From positions 865,037-929,036 of the forward strand of contig CAJNDS010000369.1 of assembly GCA_905221605.1 (NCBI GenBank): a DNA stretch of 64,000 bases, in the 5' to 3' direction. The position numbers and the translations under genes were made by a program. Within the stretch, counting starts at the first letter, position 1. Each line of letters opens with the position of its first letter. The stretch comes from Symbiodinium natans. Lineage: Eukaryota; Sar; Dinophyceae; Suessiales; Symbiodiniaceae. This document shows, one piece after another, positions 56,168-64,000 of this stretch. The notes under the pieces were generated by a model that did no database searches, was not told the DNA's origin, and saw only the letters and a program-made list of their open reading frames with translations.

Positions 56168-56677
56168 GTTCTTGTCCGGTTCCCCCTTCCCCCCCCCCCC
56201 CCCCCCAAAGACTGCACCGTGTTCAGAAAAAGCCAAAGCGGTTTCTCTACACGTGCTTTAGCCTCCGGTCACATTGACATGTAGACATCCAGCTGCGCTG
56301 ACCCTGTAGGCCCTAAACCAGCTGGAAATTCACCTGTAGACCCTGAATCCAGCGGGTCACGGCTATCTTCCTAAGCCCTATACGTCTGAACCCTACAAAC
56401 CCTAAAGACCCCAACCCTCAACCCCCATGCAAATGCCGGCCCTCTGCTGTCGAGGCAGTGGCGCCCCAAGCGGCACGGGAAAGGGCCACTTCGCGTTACG
56501 AAGTGGTGTGGAGCATCCTAGACTAGCCTGTACATGAGATAACAGACCAATAAGTATGATGGGAAGTTGTTTGGCAATATACATAGCATGCCTTTTCAAT
56601 AATTAAGGCGAATCGATCAACAATTCACATTACCAGTTACTCTAATTTCGGCTGTTTGCGCAGAGGGTTGTAACCAG

Positions 56678-56913
56678 GCATTGGTGCAATAGGGTCTCTT
56701 TTTCTGGCGTGGGAATTTGGGAATTGTAGCTACGTTCTCAACGAGGGTCTGCTCATTGCAAACCTGAGCATCCTGAGAGACATCCTCGGCCTGCACCCAA
56801 TTCTGGAGCCTTGCCCCAGCTCAGATCCGACCGAGCCAGTGGTGGTACTGGCCCGCCAGGAGGGGCGACTTGCCATCAACCTACGCGGATTACAAGGGGC
56901 AAACGACCCTTAA
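56678..56913 (+). CDS. Long exon-like frame without ATG; possible 5' part of pseudouridine synthase
   Basis: Frame AWEFGNCSYVLNEGLLIANL, SILRDILGLHPILEPCPSSD, PTEPVVVLARQEGRLAINLR then to TAA at 56911. The string VVVLARQEGRLAINL resembles the strand before the KPxG motif of RluA enzymes, but no KPxG exon was found, so this link is tentative. Confidence 0.5.
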
Positions 56914-56949
56914 TAAACCCTAAACCCTAAACCCTAAACTCTAAGCCCG

Positions 56950-57310
56950 AAACCCTATTTCCAGAGGGCTGCGGGTTGGTGAGATTTTTGAAGGGCGTGG
57001 GTGTGGCTGGCTTCAAGTTGCAGACGGGGCATTTGTTGATTGAGGTCAGGGTGCGGATCGTAGTCGTTACCCCTCGGCCCAATCTAAAACAACCACGATG
57101 TTCGGGGACCATGTCTTTGTTTTGGGGGCGGAGGTGAGGGGGGAGGGGAAATGGGTCAATGTCGTGTGCGTCTGAGCTCATGAGCTCATACAGTTGGTTT
57201 CCGACATGTGGGTCGGTACTGTTACCTGTTGTAGCAAAGGGAACATCATGTAGATGAAGCCCTAACATTGGCCTCGGGCACGGGAGTGAGGTTCGCGGCA
57301 ATCCTCGATA
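56950..57310. other. Both strands open
   Basis: + frame RFLKGVGVAGFKLQTGHLLI and on, and a 124-codon minus frame containing TSINKCPVCNLKPATP. I could not decide between them. Confidence 0.35.
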
Positions 57311-57537
57311 AGCCGGCAGGGGTGTCGACGGAGGACCCGGGACTGTATAGGGTTCAGGGGATCAAGGGCTTAGGGTTGAGGGTCAGGGTTTAGTTCGAGT
57401 TCAGGGTTTACAAGGGATTAGGGTTCAGGGTTTGGGGTTTAGGGTCTAGGGTCTACGGTTTATAAGGGTTTACGAGAGCCTTAGCATGGAGCCTGGAGGC
57501 CTTAAGCCCTACCCCCGTGCATAAACTTTCGGAGGGG

Positions 57538-57615
57538 AGGTGCGTCCTATGGCGGTACGAAGCCGATCCGATCATCCCCTACTCCTATAGCGGTTGGGTG
57601 GAGGGGCCCTCCTGA
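57538..57615 (+). CDS. Exon-like island
   Basis: Frame RCVLWRYEADPIIPYSYSGW then VEGPS and TGA. Confidence 0.4.
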   Translation, partial: RCVLWRYEADPIIPYSYSGWVEGPS

Positions 57616-57755
57616 GATTGGTCTCGGCTTGGGGGCCAAGCATCCTGGCTGGGGTCAACCTACGGGTTCATTTCCGGTGGGACGAAGTGTGGAAGTAGCC
57701 AGCGGTGCCTTCCCCTCAAAGCGGCCTCGCGACAGTCCCCTCTATTTGTTGCCAG

Positions 57756-57837
57756 CTCACGAGAGATTCACAGGCGGCACTTGAAGCATTCGAATTGAAC
57801 GCTTTTCTGCCATCTGAAAACGGACCCTTAACCCCTT
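57756..57837 (+). CDS. Exon-like island
   Basis: Frame TRDSQAALEAFELNAFLPSE then NG; may start after ATTCACAG (57773). Confidence 0.4.
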
Positions 57838-57843
57838 AAACCC

Positions 57844-58024
57844 AGCTTCGAAACACTATGAGCTTTTTGCCGTTTACAAACTCCTACAAACCTCAAAGCC
57901 GCCCAAGCCAGCTCGAGAAACCCGAGCAGAGGAGCTTATTGAGGCGTTCCAGGCGGAGGAGACTCCAGGTGACACCTGCGGCTATCGCGCCTCGGCGGCA
58001 GCTTTTCATACTCGAAACGGTTAG
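57844..58024 (+). CDS. Exon-like frame, 59 codons
   Basis: After AAACCCAG the frame reads SKHYELFAVYKLLQTSKPPK, PARETRAEELIEAFQAEETP and on to TAG at 58022. It may end at CCAG before GTGACA. The overlapping ORF that starts with ATG at 57858 has worse composition. Confidence 0.5.
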
Positions 58025-58183
58025 GGGGCTTTCAATCTCTCATATACTACTTACACATGGGTGTAAGGGTGCTGCACTTTATATAGGACCCAAAAAAAGG
58101 CATACGGCCCTTTTTTTAGAAATGGGGCAGCCTTATACAACATCAAACAAGGGCTCATACGTTAGAACCCTTTAAAGCCTTAG

Positions 58184-58264
58184 ATGCCTGCTCTCAGAGG
58201 TATCCAGTCCATCTCTCGCCTGGATTTGCCTACCTCTGGCGCCCTCGTGGTGCCCCTGTGCCAG
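58184..58264 (+). CDS. RluA exon: catalytic RLD motif
   Basis: After GCCTTAG the frame reads MPALRGIQSISRLDLPTSGA then LVVPLCQ. The catalytic Asp codon is 58223-58225. The exon probably ends CCAG before GACAAG: joined to 59007 in phase 0 it gives LCQEAEEHLK, which would be a GA donor with AG-GA at both edges. The frame runs on into a GA microsatellite. Confidence 0.85.
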
Positions 58265-58296
58265 GACAAGTTGCTCGATTTGGATGCACAGAGAAC

Positions 58297-58339
<43 letters not shown>

Positions 58340-61231
58340 GAGCAAGAGAGAGAGAAGAGAGAGAGAGAGAGAAAGAGAGAGAGAGCAAGAGAGAAGAGAG
58401 AGAGAGCGAGGAGAGAGCGAGAGAGGTAGAGGTTGTGCTGCTCTCTTCGGGGGGGGGGGGGGAGGAGGGCTCTAGAGCATGCAGAGCAAGAAGAAGACAG
58501 GGGAAGAGATGGAGGGAGACAGAGAGGGAGGGGTAGAGACGGAGAGGTGAATCGCAGAGGGTTGCAGGTAGGCATGGCATCCTTGTTGTAGGGTGTTGAG
58601 ACGCAAAGGATTGAAATCAGAAAAGCATTGGTATAGGCTATGGGACTTTGATTTGGGGGGTACCAGAAATGGCCGGCACTTTTGAAGAGCCCCTCTAAGC
58701 ATTGCCGACAGTGGATGCTGCCTTGCCGGTCTAGATTCAGGTTTAGGGCTTTCCTGTATCTAGAATCCACGACCTACCTTCCTTTGGTAGGAAATCCACG
58801 CCAAAATGGCTTAACTCAGTCTTGATCAGAGTAACTTACGGAAAGTTCTCAAGTTCAGCTTCTCTCAACCCTATAGTAGGCCAGTGTTAAAGGATAGCCC
58901 TAGGGCCCCCGAGGATCTTAGAAGGGACCCTTTTATCCTGGCACCCTGGATGTAACGCATAGGGCCCCTGGTAAGTCAGTGCCTCCTTTCGCCCCTTGCG
59001 CACCAGGAGGCGGAAGAGCACCTGAAGCACCGTTTCGCCACGAGCTGCTGGGCTTTGCAGGTCCTCGAGAGGTTCGGGGTTTAGGGTTTAGGATTTGGGG
59101 TTTATAAGGGTTTAGGGGCAGGGGATTCGGCAGCCTCTGAAAAAAAAAACCTACTGGGGCTTCTGACATGCGAGCCGACAGTACATCAAACCCTGAATCT
59201 TACTAGCTGAGTAGGTAAGCTTTAACCTTTAGGGGTATGTATAATTCCTACCAGCATTGAAAGGTTGTCCTTGTTTGGCCCAGGCTGCTCAGCAACTAGG
59301 GAATTCTCCGAACCTTGCCAAGCCCCAACAGGGGATTTAGGCAAGGCTGCAGCAGTCCTCAGTTAGCCCCGCGGAGATTTACGCCAGGCGGGCTGGCAAC
59401 AAAAAACACAGCTTCCCCCCCTAACCCTAAACCCTAAACCCTAAATTAACTTTACACTTTTTGGTATACTCTAATCCCCTATAGAACTGAAAGTGTACAC
59501 TTTTTTTGGGGCTCATGAACTCAGAAACTAAGATGTTGGGAACGCAACATTAAAGCCTCAAAAGCCTCCAAGCCACCGAGGAGATGTGGCCAAGGCTTAC
59601 TTAGCCCTGGCGGTCGGCGATGTCACCCCTGAGCAAGGCAAGCTCGACAGTAGATATCCCATTCCACAGAGTTTAGGGTTTAGGGTTTAGGGTTTAGGGT
59701 TTAGGGTTTAGGGTACTAGGGTTTTCGGGTTTAGGTTCTGCAGTGTGGTCAGCTGGCTGTGTGGTCACTTGGCTCCGTGCAGGCTCGAACAAACCATGTC
59801 TTGCTTCTACATATTCCAAATGGGTTTCGGCTTGAGCGCACTATGGAAGCCATAGGCGGAGCACATGCATGGTTCACAGAAGCCATTTTTTGCATGCAGT
59901 AAGTTGGCCCTATAAACCCCCAAGCCTAAGCGGCAGTAAACCTCGACTGCAAGGGATCATTGACGCCAAGCTCCGCAGCGTTCAGTCTGCAGATCGGTAC
60001 CGTGCGGCACCTGTCAGCAAGAAGATAGATGTATGTACGTACATACGTATGTATGTATGTATGGATGCATGCATGCACGTGTAGATGTGTATCTAATTAA
60101 TCGTTTTCGGGGGGTCCTGGGATTCTGCTTCGGGGCGTGCAACTCCGTGCTGTGAACGCTCGGACAGCTCTTCGGAGACTCCAGATACTAGTAATCGAAT
60201 CCCAACTTCCCATCTCCACTGAGCCGTGGGTTCTTTCAGGTCTTTTTCGAGTTCAGAGCCGTCGGTGCGGTTTGTTTGGGCTCTTACGATTTGCTCCTGG
60301 TAATACATGTGAACCGGTAAACATGAGCAGGAGATAGTTGCGGAATCGAACCCAAACATCCAGTCATAAAAGTATCATGAACCCCGAGACAGGTGGTCCA
60401 CCCGTACGGCAAGCCAGCTGCTACCGTGCCATTGGGACGCAGAACATCAGAGGTTGGTGTGCGTCGGAGCTACGTCTGGGTTTCGGGTTTGGGGTTCAAT
60501 GGGTTCAGAAACTGGAGGCCTTGGAACCTCCTGCTGTGTGAAAACCGCATGGCCTGAACATGTCTGAGCGTAACCTTCCAAGCCTGCTGCAAAAGGGTTC
60601 AACGGGTTCTTCCTTTCTTCCTGGAGGATTCAAGGGCCAGAAATCCAAGCATCGAGGCTTCCCAAACGTTGCTCAAGTAAGGCCCAACCTAAACCTTAAA
60701 CCTTAAACCCTAAACCCTAAACCCTAAACCCTACACCCTCCCCCCCTGCCAAAAGCCTGTAGTTGACTACTTCTTGAGGTACAGGAAGCTGACATGCCTT
60801 GCTGGGGACACCCGCCACAGCTGCTACTCCCTGGTGGCTTTGCAGAACTAGGCTGTTCAGTAGCATTTGTGTTTTGCCATTTTGGGGTGCTGGGTTCCCT
60901 ATATTAGGTAAGTAGGCCACTTTTTTTCGGGGGTTCTGGGTTCCCTAAATTAGGTAAGGAGCCCAAAAAAGGTCTCCCTGGGTCACTGAGAACCGTCGAG
61001 AAGATGCGTCTTTAGGGTCCAGGGTGCAGGGTTTGCTCCTGCGGCCAATCCTGGGCGCCATGCGGGAAAGGATTGACTTCCTTTCAGTCACGGAAGTTGT
61101 CGGGTTTAGCGTTTAGGGTGTAGGGTTATAGGGTCTACACTGCAGGAGTCCGGGCGCAACAAAACGGTCTGTATAGGAAATTATCCAAAATAAACAGCCG
61201 GGTTCAAAAACATAATTTCAAGCTCTAAACC

Positions 61232-61263
<32 letters not shown>

Positions 61264-62860
61264 ACCCTAAACCCTAAACCCTAAACCCTAAGCCCTGCGG
61301 CCGACCTGAGGTGCTGGCCTGGCCCTTGACGGGCCGAATGCACCAGATCAGGGCACACTTCGCCCACCGAGGCCGGGGGGGCTCTTCTACCCCGCAAAAT
61401 GAAAGGAGAGCCCTTTTTTGCCTTAGGGTTTAGGGTTTAGGGTTTAGGGTTGAGGGTTTAGGGTTTAGGGTTTAGGGTTTAGGGCTCAACACTAGAACAA
61501 TCTCTACACCCAAGAAGACCACCACGAAATATCAGAAGGAAGGCGTCAACCCCTGGAAATCTTAATCATCTCTATAAACCCCAAAAGTTCAAGACCATGG
61601 CTCTTTGAAAAAGGGACTCTAACCCTAAAACTTTGGATGTCCTGTCGCATCGGCTGCTGAATTGGGATGGCACCCTTTGAGAATAAAAACCATTCTTCCC
61701 TATAAGGGCAATAAAGGGACCGTTTGTTTTTCTTCTTATTATTGTGAATGTTCTTAAGCAAATACTTGTTTGCTTAAGAACCCCAAAATAAGAAGAAGAA
61801 AACAACCACAAATGGTCCCTTTCTTGCCCTTACAGGGAAGAATGGTTCCTAGTCTCTGGGGTTCTTGAGCACCCATTAGTATAGCTTCGGTGCTGCTGGC
61901 GGGTTGATCCCGATTAAATGCCGGTTCATAGTGCAGTCGCGCTCATAAACCCTAAACCCTAAACCCTAAACCCTAAACCCTAAACCCTAAACCCTAAACC
62001 CTAAACCCTAAACCTTAGGGTTCGTGAGTTATAGAAGTTTGGAGCTCTGGGTTGGAAGGCTTCCCACTCGCCGGGGACGTGCGCTACGCCCCGAAGAAGG
62101 AGCCAGCTGTAGGGTTTTGGGGTTTAGGGTTTTGGGGTTTAGGGTTTAGGGTTTAGGGTTTAGGGTTTAGGGTTTAGGGATCTGATGTTGGGGGTTTAGA
62201 GAGAGGGGTGTAGGGTTTTAGGGGTTTTGGGGAGATTGGGGGTTAAGGGTTTAGGGGTTTAACGTTGTTGGGGGTCTAGGGTTTTGGGGGTTTCAGGAAT
62301 TTGGGGTTAGGGGTTGAGGGTGCTGGGGTTTGGGGTTTTGGGGTTCAGGGTTTAAGGTTTTTTGGATCTTGGGAGGGTTAGGTTGAGAATCTTGCCGCAC
62401 ACTTGCAGAGCAGGATGCCTCTGCGTGGTGTGGCCGGCGCCTGTTCCTGCATGCGGCGCATCTTCAACTCTCCGAACCTTAGCTTAAGAACCCAAAGCCC
62501 CACTTTTTTGCAAGGTTACCTAAGAATCCTATAAGTGAGAACGGGTTTGATAATCGCGACCTGCAAAAAAGTAGGTTTTGCGTTATTAAGGTAGTGAAGA
62601 TCGGAGGTGTTGTTGGGTTTGGGCAGTCTAGGGGTTCGGGTTGAAAGAAGGGGCCTCGCCTTCGGGCCTACCGCGTCGCTACGTGAGTAAGGGATCATGT
62701 AGCATTTGCAAGCCCAAGCACCACACCAACGCCCCTACACTCCACATCCTCATCCTTACTTAGACCTCCCAGATCCAAGAAGTTGGCCAAGGAAGACTTC
62801 CAGGCCCTGTCGCTGCTGAAGGAGGACCTCCTGGGACCCTTGAGGGCGCCTCGCCATTAG
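58184..62860 (+). CDS. RluA-type RNA pseudouridine synthase, about ten exons
   Basis: Span of a gene whose exons, listed separately, join into a near-complete RluA catalytic domain: SRLDLPTSGALVV (catalytic Asp), EAEEHLKHRFAT, VAKAYLALAVGDVTPEQG, IIDAKLRS, ARTALRRLQ, CYSL-VLAWPLTGRMHQIRAH, GFPLAGD, RLFLHAAHL and AKEDFQALSLL. These match known RluA landmarks (RLD.xTSG, K.YLA.v.G, TGR.HQIR.H, G.P..GD, LHA, and a short C-terminal helix). The enzyme would convert uridine to pseudouridine in rRNA or tRNA; organelle or cytosol cannot be told. Introns of 300-750 nt with telomere-type repeats separate the exons. The KPxG motif and N-terminus were not found. Confidence 0.88.
58265..59006. other. RluA intron with GA microsatellite
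   Basis: GA-rich tract 58299-58425, G run 58449-58463, unique text after. The apparent 196-codon minus ORF is a Ser/Leu translation of the GA repeat. Confidence 0.7.
59007..59060 (+). CDS. RluA exon: EAEEHLKHRFAT
   Basis: After GCACCAG the frame reads EAEEHLKHRFATSCWALQ and on to 59078 before GTTTAGGG. The 3' edge is unsure: AG-C edges near 59045 would join to HRGDVAKAYL. Confidence 0.75.
59360..59425 (+). CDS. Exon-like island, doubtful in RluA
   Basis: Frame SSVSPAEIYARRAGNKKHSF lies between two RluA exons where the domain needs nothing. Chance or an insertion. Confidence 0.25.
59573..59637 (+). CDS. RluA exon: VAKAYLALAVGDVTPEQG
   Basis: Frame HRGDVAKAYLALAVGDVTPE then Q, ending CAAG before GCAAGC (GC donor). 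Joined in phase 1 to 59954 it gives EQGIIDAKLRS. The frame itself stays open to 59669 (GKLDSRYPIPQ), so without the splice it would look like one longer exon. Confidence 0.85.
59784..59897 (+). CDS. Exon-like island with GTAAGT donor inside RluA gene
   Basis: After CCGTGCAG the frame reads ARTNHVLLLHIPNGFRLERT then MEAIGGAHAWFTEAIFCM, meeting GTAAGT. The edges are excellent, yet it lies between two RluA exons that join well without it. It resembles AVIMDVPSG...RAWFTESM of the GTPase gene, so it may be a stray paralogue exon. Confidence 0.45.
59954..60030 (+). CDS. RluA exon: IIDAKLRS
   Basis: After CTGCAAG, completing a Gly codon, the frame reads IIDAKLRSVQSADRYRAAPV then SKKID, ending in phase 0 before GTATGT. 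A TATG microsatellite follows at once (60028-60080). Confidence 0.8.
60125..60190 (+). CDS. RluA exon: ARTALRRLQ
   Basis: Frame LLRGVQLRAVNARTALRRLQ then IL. It fits the A.T...RL strand before the YSLV strand in RluA enzymes. Open to about 60320 (GTAAAC), so the 3' edge is unsure. A minus frame here is also protein-like. Confidence 0.65.
60379..60452 (+). CDS. Exon-like island
   Basis: Frame MNPETGGPPVRQASCYRAIG then TQNIR before GTTGGT. Place in the RluA gene unclear. Confidence 0.35.
60560..60674 (+). CDS. Exon-like island with GTAAGG donor
   Basis: Frame MSERNLPSLLQKGSTGSSFL then PGGFKGQKSKHRGFPNVA, meeting GTAAGG. Good donor; place in the RluA gene unclear. Confidence 0.45.
60762..60833 (+). 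CDS. RluA exon: GDTRHSCYSL
   Basis: After AGCCTGTAG or GTACAG the frame reads VDYFLRYRKLTCLAGDTRHS then CYSL, ending in phase 0 before GTGGCT. Joined to 61311 it gives YSLVLAWPLTGR, the exact spacing of the usual YSLVEVRPLTGR. Confidence 0.75.
61033..61102 (+). CDS. Exon-like island
   Basis: Frame LLRPILGAMRERIDFLSVTE then VV. It sits in the intron between two well-joined RluA exons, so doubtful. Confidence 0.25.
61311..61371 (+). CDS. RluA exon: PLTGRMHQIRAH
   Basis: After CGACCTGAG the frame reads VLAWPLTGRMHQIRAHFAHR plus one base, then GCCGGG (GC donor). The TGR.HQIR.H motif binds the RNA substrate in this family. Joined to 62059 it gives AHRGFPLAGD. Confidence 0.92.
61688..61848. mobile_element. 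Family D element, perfect inverted dimer
   Basis: Left arm from AACCATTCTTCCCTATAAGG to TTCTTAAGCAAA and right arm TTTGCTTAAGAACCCCAAAA to CAGGGAAGAATGGTT are near-complementary over about 77 bp with a centre of a few bases at about 61766. Single-arm relatives lie at 14756, 28343 and 63706. Confidence 0.9.
62059..62108 (+). CDS. RluA exon: GFPLAGD
   Basis: After GTTGGAAG the frame reads FPLAGDVRYAPKKEPA, completing a Gly codon from 61371 and ending in phase 0 before GTAGGGTTT. AG-GC stands at both edges of the intron before it. Confidence 0.9.
62414..62479 (+). CDS. RluA exon: RLFLHAAHL
   Basis: After CAGAGCAG the frame reads DASAWCGRRLFLHAAHLQLS then EP. The R..LHA..L motif is the usual one near the RluA C-terminus. 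A family C element starts directly after it at 62482. Confidence 0.9.
62482..62590. mobile_element. Family C inverted-repeat element
   Basis: Left TTAGCTTAAGAACCCAAAGC, right GCAAAAAAGTAGGTTTTGCG then TTATTAAG. Middle AGAATCCTATAAGTGAG. Confidence 0.8.
62773..62860 (+). CDS. RluA last exon
   Basis: After GACCTCCCAG the frame reads KKLAKEDFQALSLLKEDLLG then PLRAPRH and TAG at 62858. The short helix with DFQAL is typical of the end of RluA proteins. Confidence 0.75.
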
Positions 62861-63201
62861 GGTCGCAAGCTTGGAATTTTGGATCGGGAAACATGGAAGC
62901 ATATGGGGGCTTACCCGTAAAAAAACCCTCACAAAGAGTAGGAGTATAAGGACCCCAATAGGGTACCACGAGTTTCGGAAACCCCCATATGGCAACCCTA
63001 AACCCCCAAAACGGCGGGAATTTCGGAAAGCCTTTCTCTACACCCTATGGGCCCCCTAACATCACCCTTTGAGGCATCCCTGGACATTAGGTTCCCCTCA
63101 GAATTCCCTGATTGAAAAGCCGTCAGAAAGCTTGAGGCCGGGCTGCGGGCCTCGGGGCTTGATGGTTCTGAGGGTTTAGGGTTTGGGGTCAAGGGTTTCC
63201 C

Positions 63202-63313
63202 TAAGGGTCCATGTACCTCATTATTATATACATGGGCCTTAAAGTATCTCCATGTACCTCCTATGCAGGGACTGTAGGGCCCAGTAATATAATCCTGAGG
63301 TACATGGACCCTT
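63202..63313. mobile_element. Family E inverted-repeat element
   Basis: Left TAAGGGTCCATGTACCTCA, right TGAGGTACATGGACCCTTA: 19-bp perfect inverted ends around a 75-bp middle. Single good copy here; half-copies may lie near 51297-51430. Confidence 0.9.
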
Positions 63314-63375
63314 ATATGTTTTAGAGACCTGGATGCAAAAGGGTTCAGGGTTTAGGGTTGGGCGTTGAGGCTCAG

Positions 63376-63528
63376 GAAAGGCGCAATCTGCAGCCTCTTT
63401 GTCTGCCTACTATTGGCCGCCCGATTCCCTTCCTGCTATCCAAGGAGTTGAAAGTTTCAGAAGACCAGCTGAAGGAGTTGGAAGACCCGCACTTCTACCA
63501 AAGACGCCGCCGGGACGAAATTGTTGAG
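63376..63528 (+). CDS. Exon, about 51 codons
   Basis: After GAGGCTCAG the frame reads ERRNLQPLCLPTIGRPIPFL, LSKELKVSEDQLKELEDPHF, YQRRRRDEIVE, ending AG before GGCTCAGG. Strong composition, charged helix. First exon-like island of the next gene. Confidence 0.6.
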
Positions 63529-63642
63529 GGCTCAGGGTTGAAATCGGTGAGGGGAACTTGGGGAAGGGTTGAGGGGTTCAGGGTTCGAGTTTAGGGTTGG
63601 TGCGGGGGGGGCTGGGGGGTTCGATGTTCGGTCTATAGCCCC

Positions 63643-63716
63643 TGGCAGTGCATTCTGCTTCGCGATGAAGTGCGCGGCATATGGGAGGGACGCGGGGATG
63701 CCCATCTTGCCCTTAT
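63643..63716 (+). CDS. Exon-like island
   Basis: Frame GSAFCFAMKCAAYGRDAGMP then ILP; a family D fragment follows. Confidence 0.4.
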
Positions 63717-63875
63717 TGGTCTTATAAGGCAGCATGTGTTCATTTGTGTGGGTTCTTAAGCAATTTGTAACTAAGAAGACCCAGACATGTCAAACTTCGA
63801 TGACCCTTGCAACCCTAATCAGTGAACCCTATAAACCCTCCCTTAGACCCTTGAACCCTAAAGCTCAACCTTATA

Positions 63876-63971
63876 AAGCTGGAAAAAGTCGACAAGCCTT
63901 CAGAGTCCTGCTCAGGTGGAAACTGCGAGATGGAACCGGACAATGTGGCTGGAGAGGCCTCCGTCACATGA
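63876..63971 (+). CDS. Exon-like island, possible last exon
   Basis: Frame KLEKVDKPSESCSGGNCEME then PDNVAGEASVT and TGA at 63969. Acidic Ser/Gly-rich tail. Confidence 0.45.
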   Translation, partial: KLEKVDKPSESCSGGNCEMEPDNVAGEASVT

Positions 63972-64000
63972 GCAGCTATAGACCACTCTCATGTTCGGGG

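Larger units (their letters stand above)
1..64000. repeat. Dispersed telomere-type repeats (TTTAGGG/CCCTAAA)
   Basis: Short tracts of TTTAGGG or its complement CCCTAAA, from two to about twenty units, recur from base 1 to the end, in both orientations, with variants TTTAGGGG, TTTAGAGGG, TTTAAGG, TTTTAGGG, TTCAGGG, TTTATAGGG and CCCGAAA. They lie between exon-like islands, so they are mostly intronic or intergenic. The stretch from about 35.1 to 44.5 kb is nearly free of them. This is not a chromosome end: no single long array dominates and the orientation flips many times. Confidence 0.97.

Noticed and set aside
58180-58770. 196-codon minus-strand ORF
   Set aside because: It is a Ser/Leu translation of the GA microsatellite at 58299-58425; the + strand carries the RluA catalytic exon.
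58800-58811. Spliced-leader relic on the minus strand
   Set aside because: Twelve bases match the core of the dinoflagellate leader, but the sequence is near-palindromic and the rest does not match. 7907-7918 has a similar partial match. Neither precedes a gene.
1-64000. tRNA, rRNA, CRISPR, prophage or operon signals
   Set aside because: None was visible by eye; the direct repeats here are telomere-type or inverted-repeat elements, not CRISPR spacers.

Overview
The window looks like nuclear DNA of an alveolate, most likely a dinoflagellate. Reasons: plant/alveolate-type telomere units (TTTAGGG / CCCTAAA) scattered through nearly the whole window, unusual splice donors (GC, and possibly GA, beside GT), a conserved G or AG repeated across both intron edges, every confidently read gene on the + strand, and a membrane-protein family that I recall from dinoflagellate predictions. 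A chromerid, or a coccidian such as Eimeria, is not fully excluded. No prokaryotic operons, tRNAs, rRNAs or CRISPRs were seen.

Layout. 0.2-8.6 kb: exon-like islands of 40-100 nt between telomere-repeat tracts, gene unknown. 9.1-21.1 kb: a many-exon membrane-protein gene; exons at 10057, 10864 and 11833 join into a motif ending ERLWCIFELAAFLK, those at 15096 and 15714 join into LRGFRAE-DAKCLCC, and those at 16429 and 17092 join into TVK-DCIRTWFGS. Transmembrane exons and an acidic tail ending at 21092 follow. 22.3-37.1 kb: further + strand exon islands, probably two or more genes. 37.2-37.6 kb: a possible small secreted-protein gene. 38.0-42.0 kb: a long, intron-poor gene for a large coiled-coil P-loop GTPase. 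44.6-57 kb: more exon islands. 58.2-62.9 kb: an RluA-type RNA pseudouridine synthase split into about ten small exons, with the catalytic RLD motif, the TGRMHQIR motif and the C-terminal RLFLHA motif all visible. 63.4-64.0 kb: start of another exon series.

Between the exons lie telomere-type repeat blocks and at least six families of short inverted-repeat elements (called here families A-F). Family A carries GT just inside its left end and AG at its right end, and one copy at 49638-49745 sits as an in-frame intron between two open exons, which is how an introner would look. Telomere-type tracts often supply the bases at splice edges (GTTTAGGG after exons, CCCTAAACAG before exons) and in several introns the TTTAGGG half lies 5' and the CCCTAAA half 3', so the intron could fold on itself. 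The 35.1-44.5 kb stretch, which holds the GTPase gene, has essentially no such repeats.

Limits. Isolated open stretches of 20-30 codons are common by chance at this base composition, so single exon islands without a recognised motif are given low to moderate confidence. Exon edges are inferred by eye from splice-like bases and reading frame. Many such islands have a competing frame.
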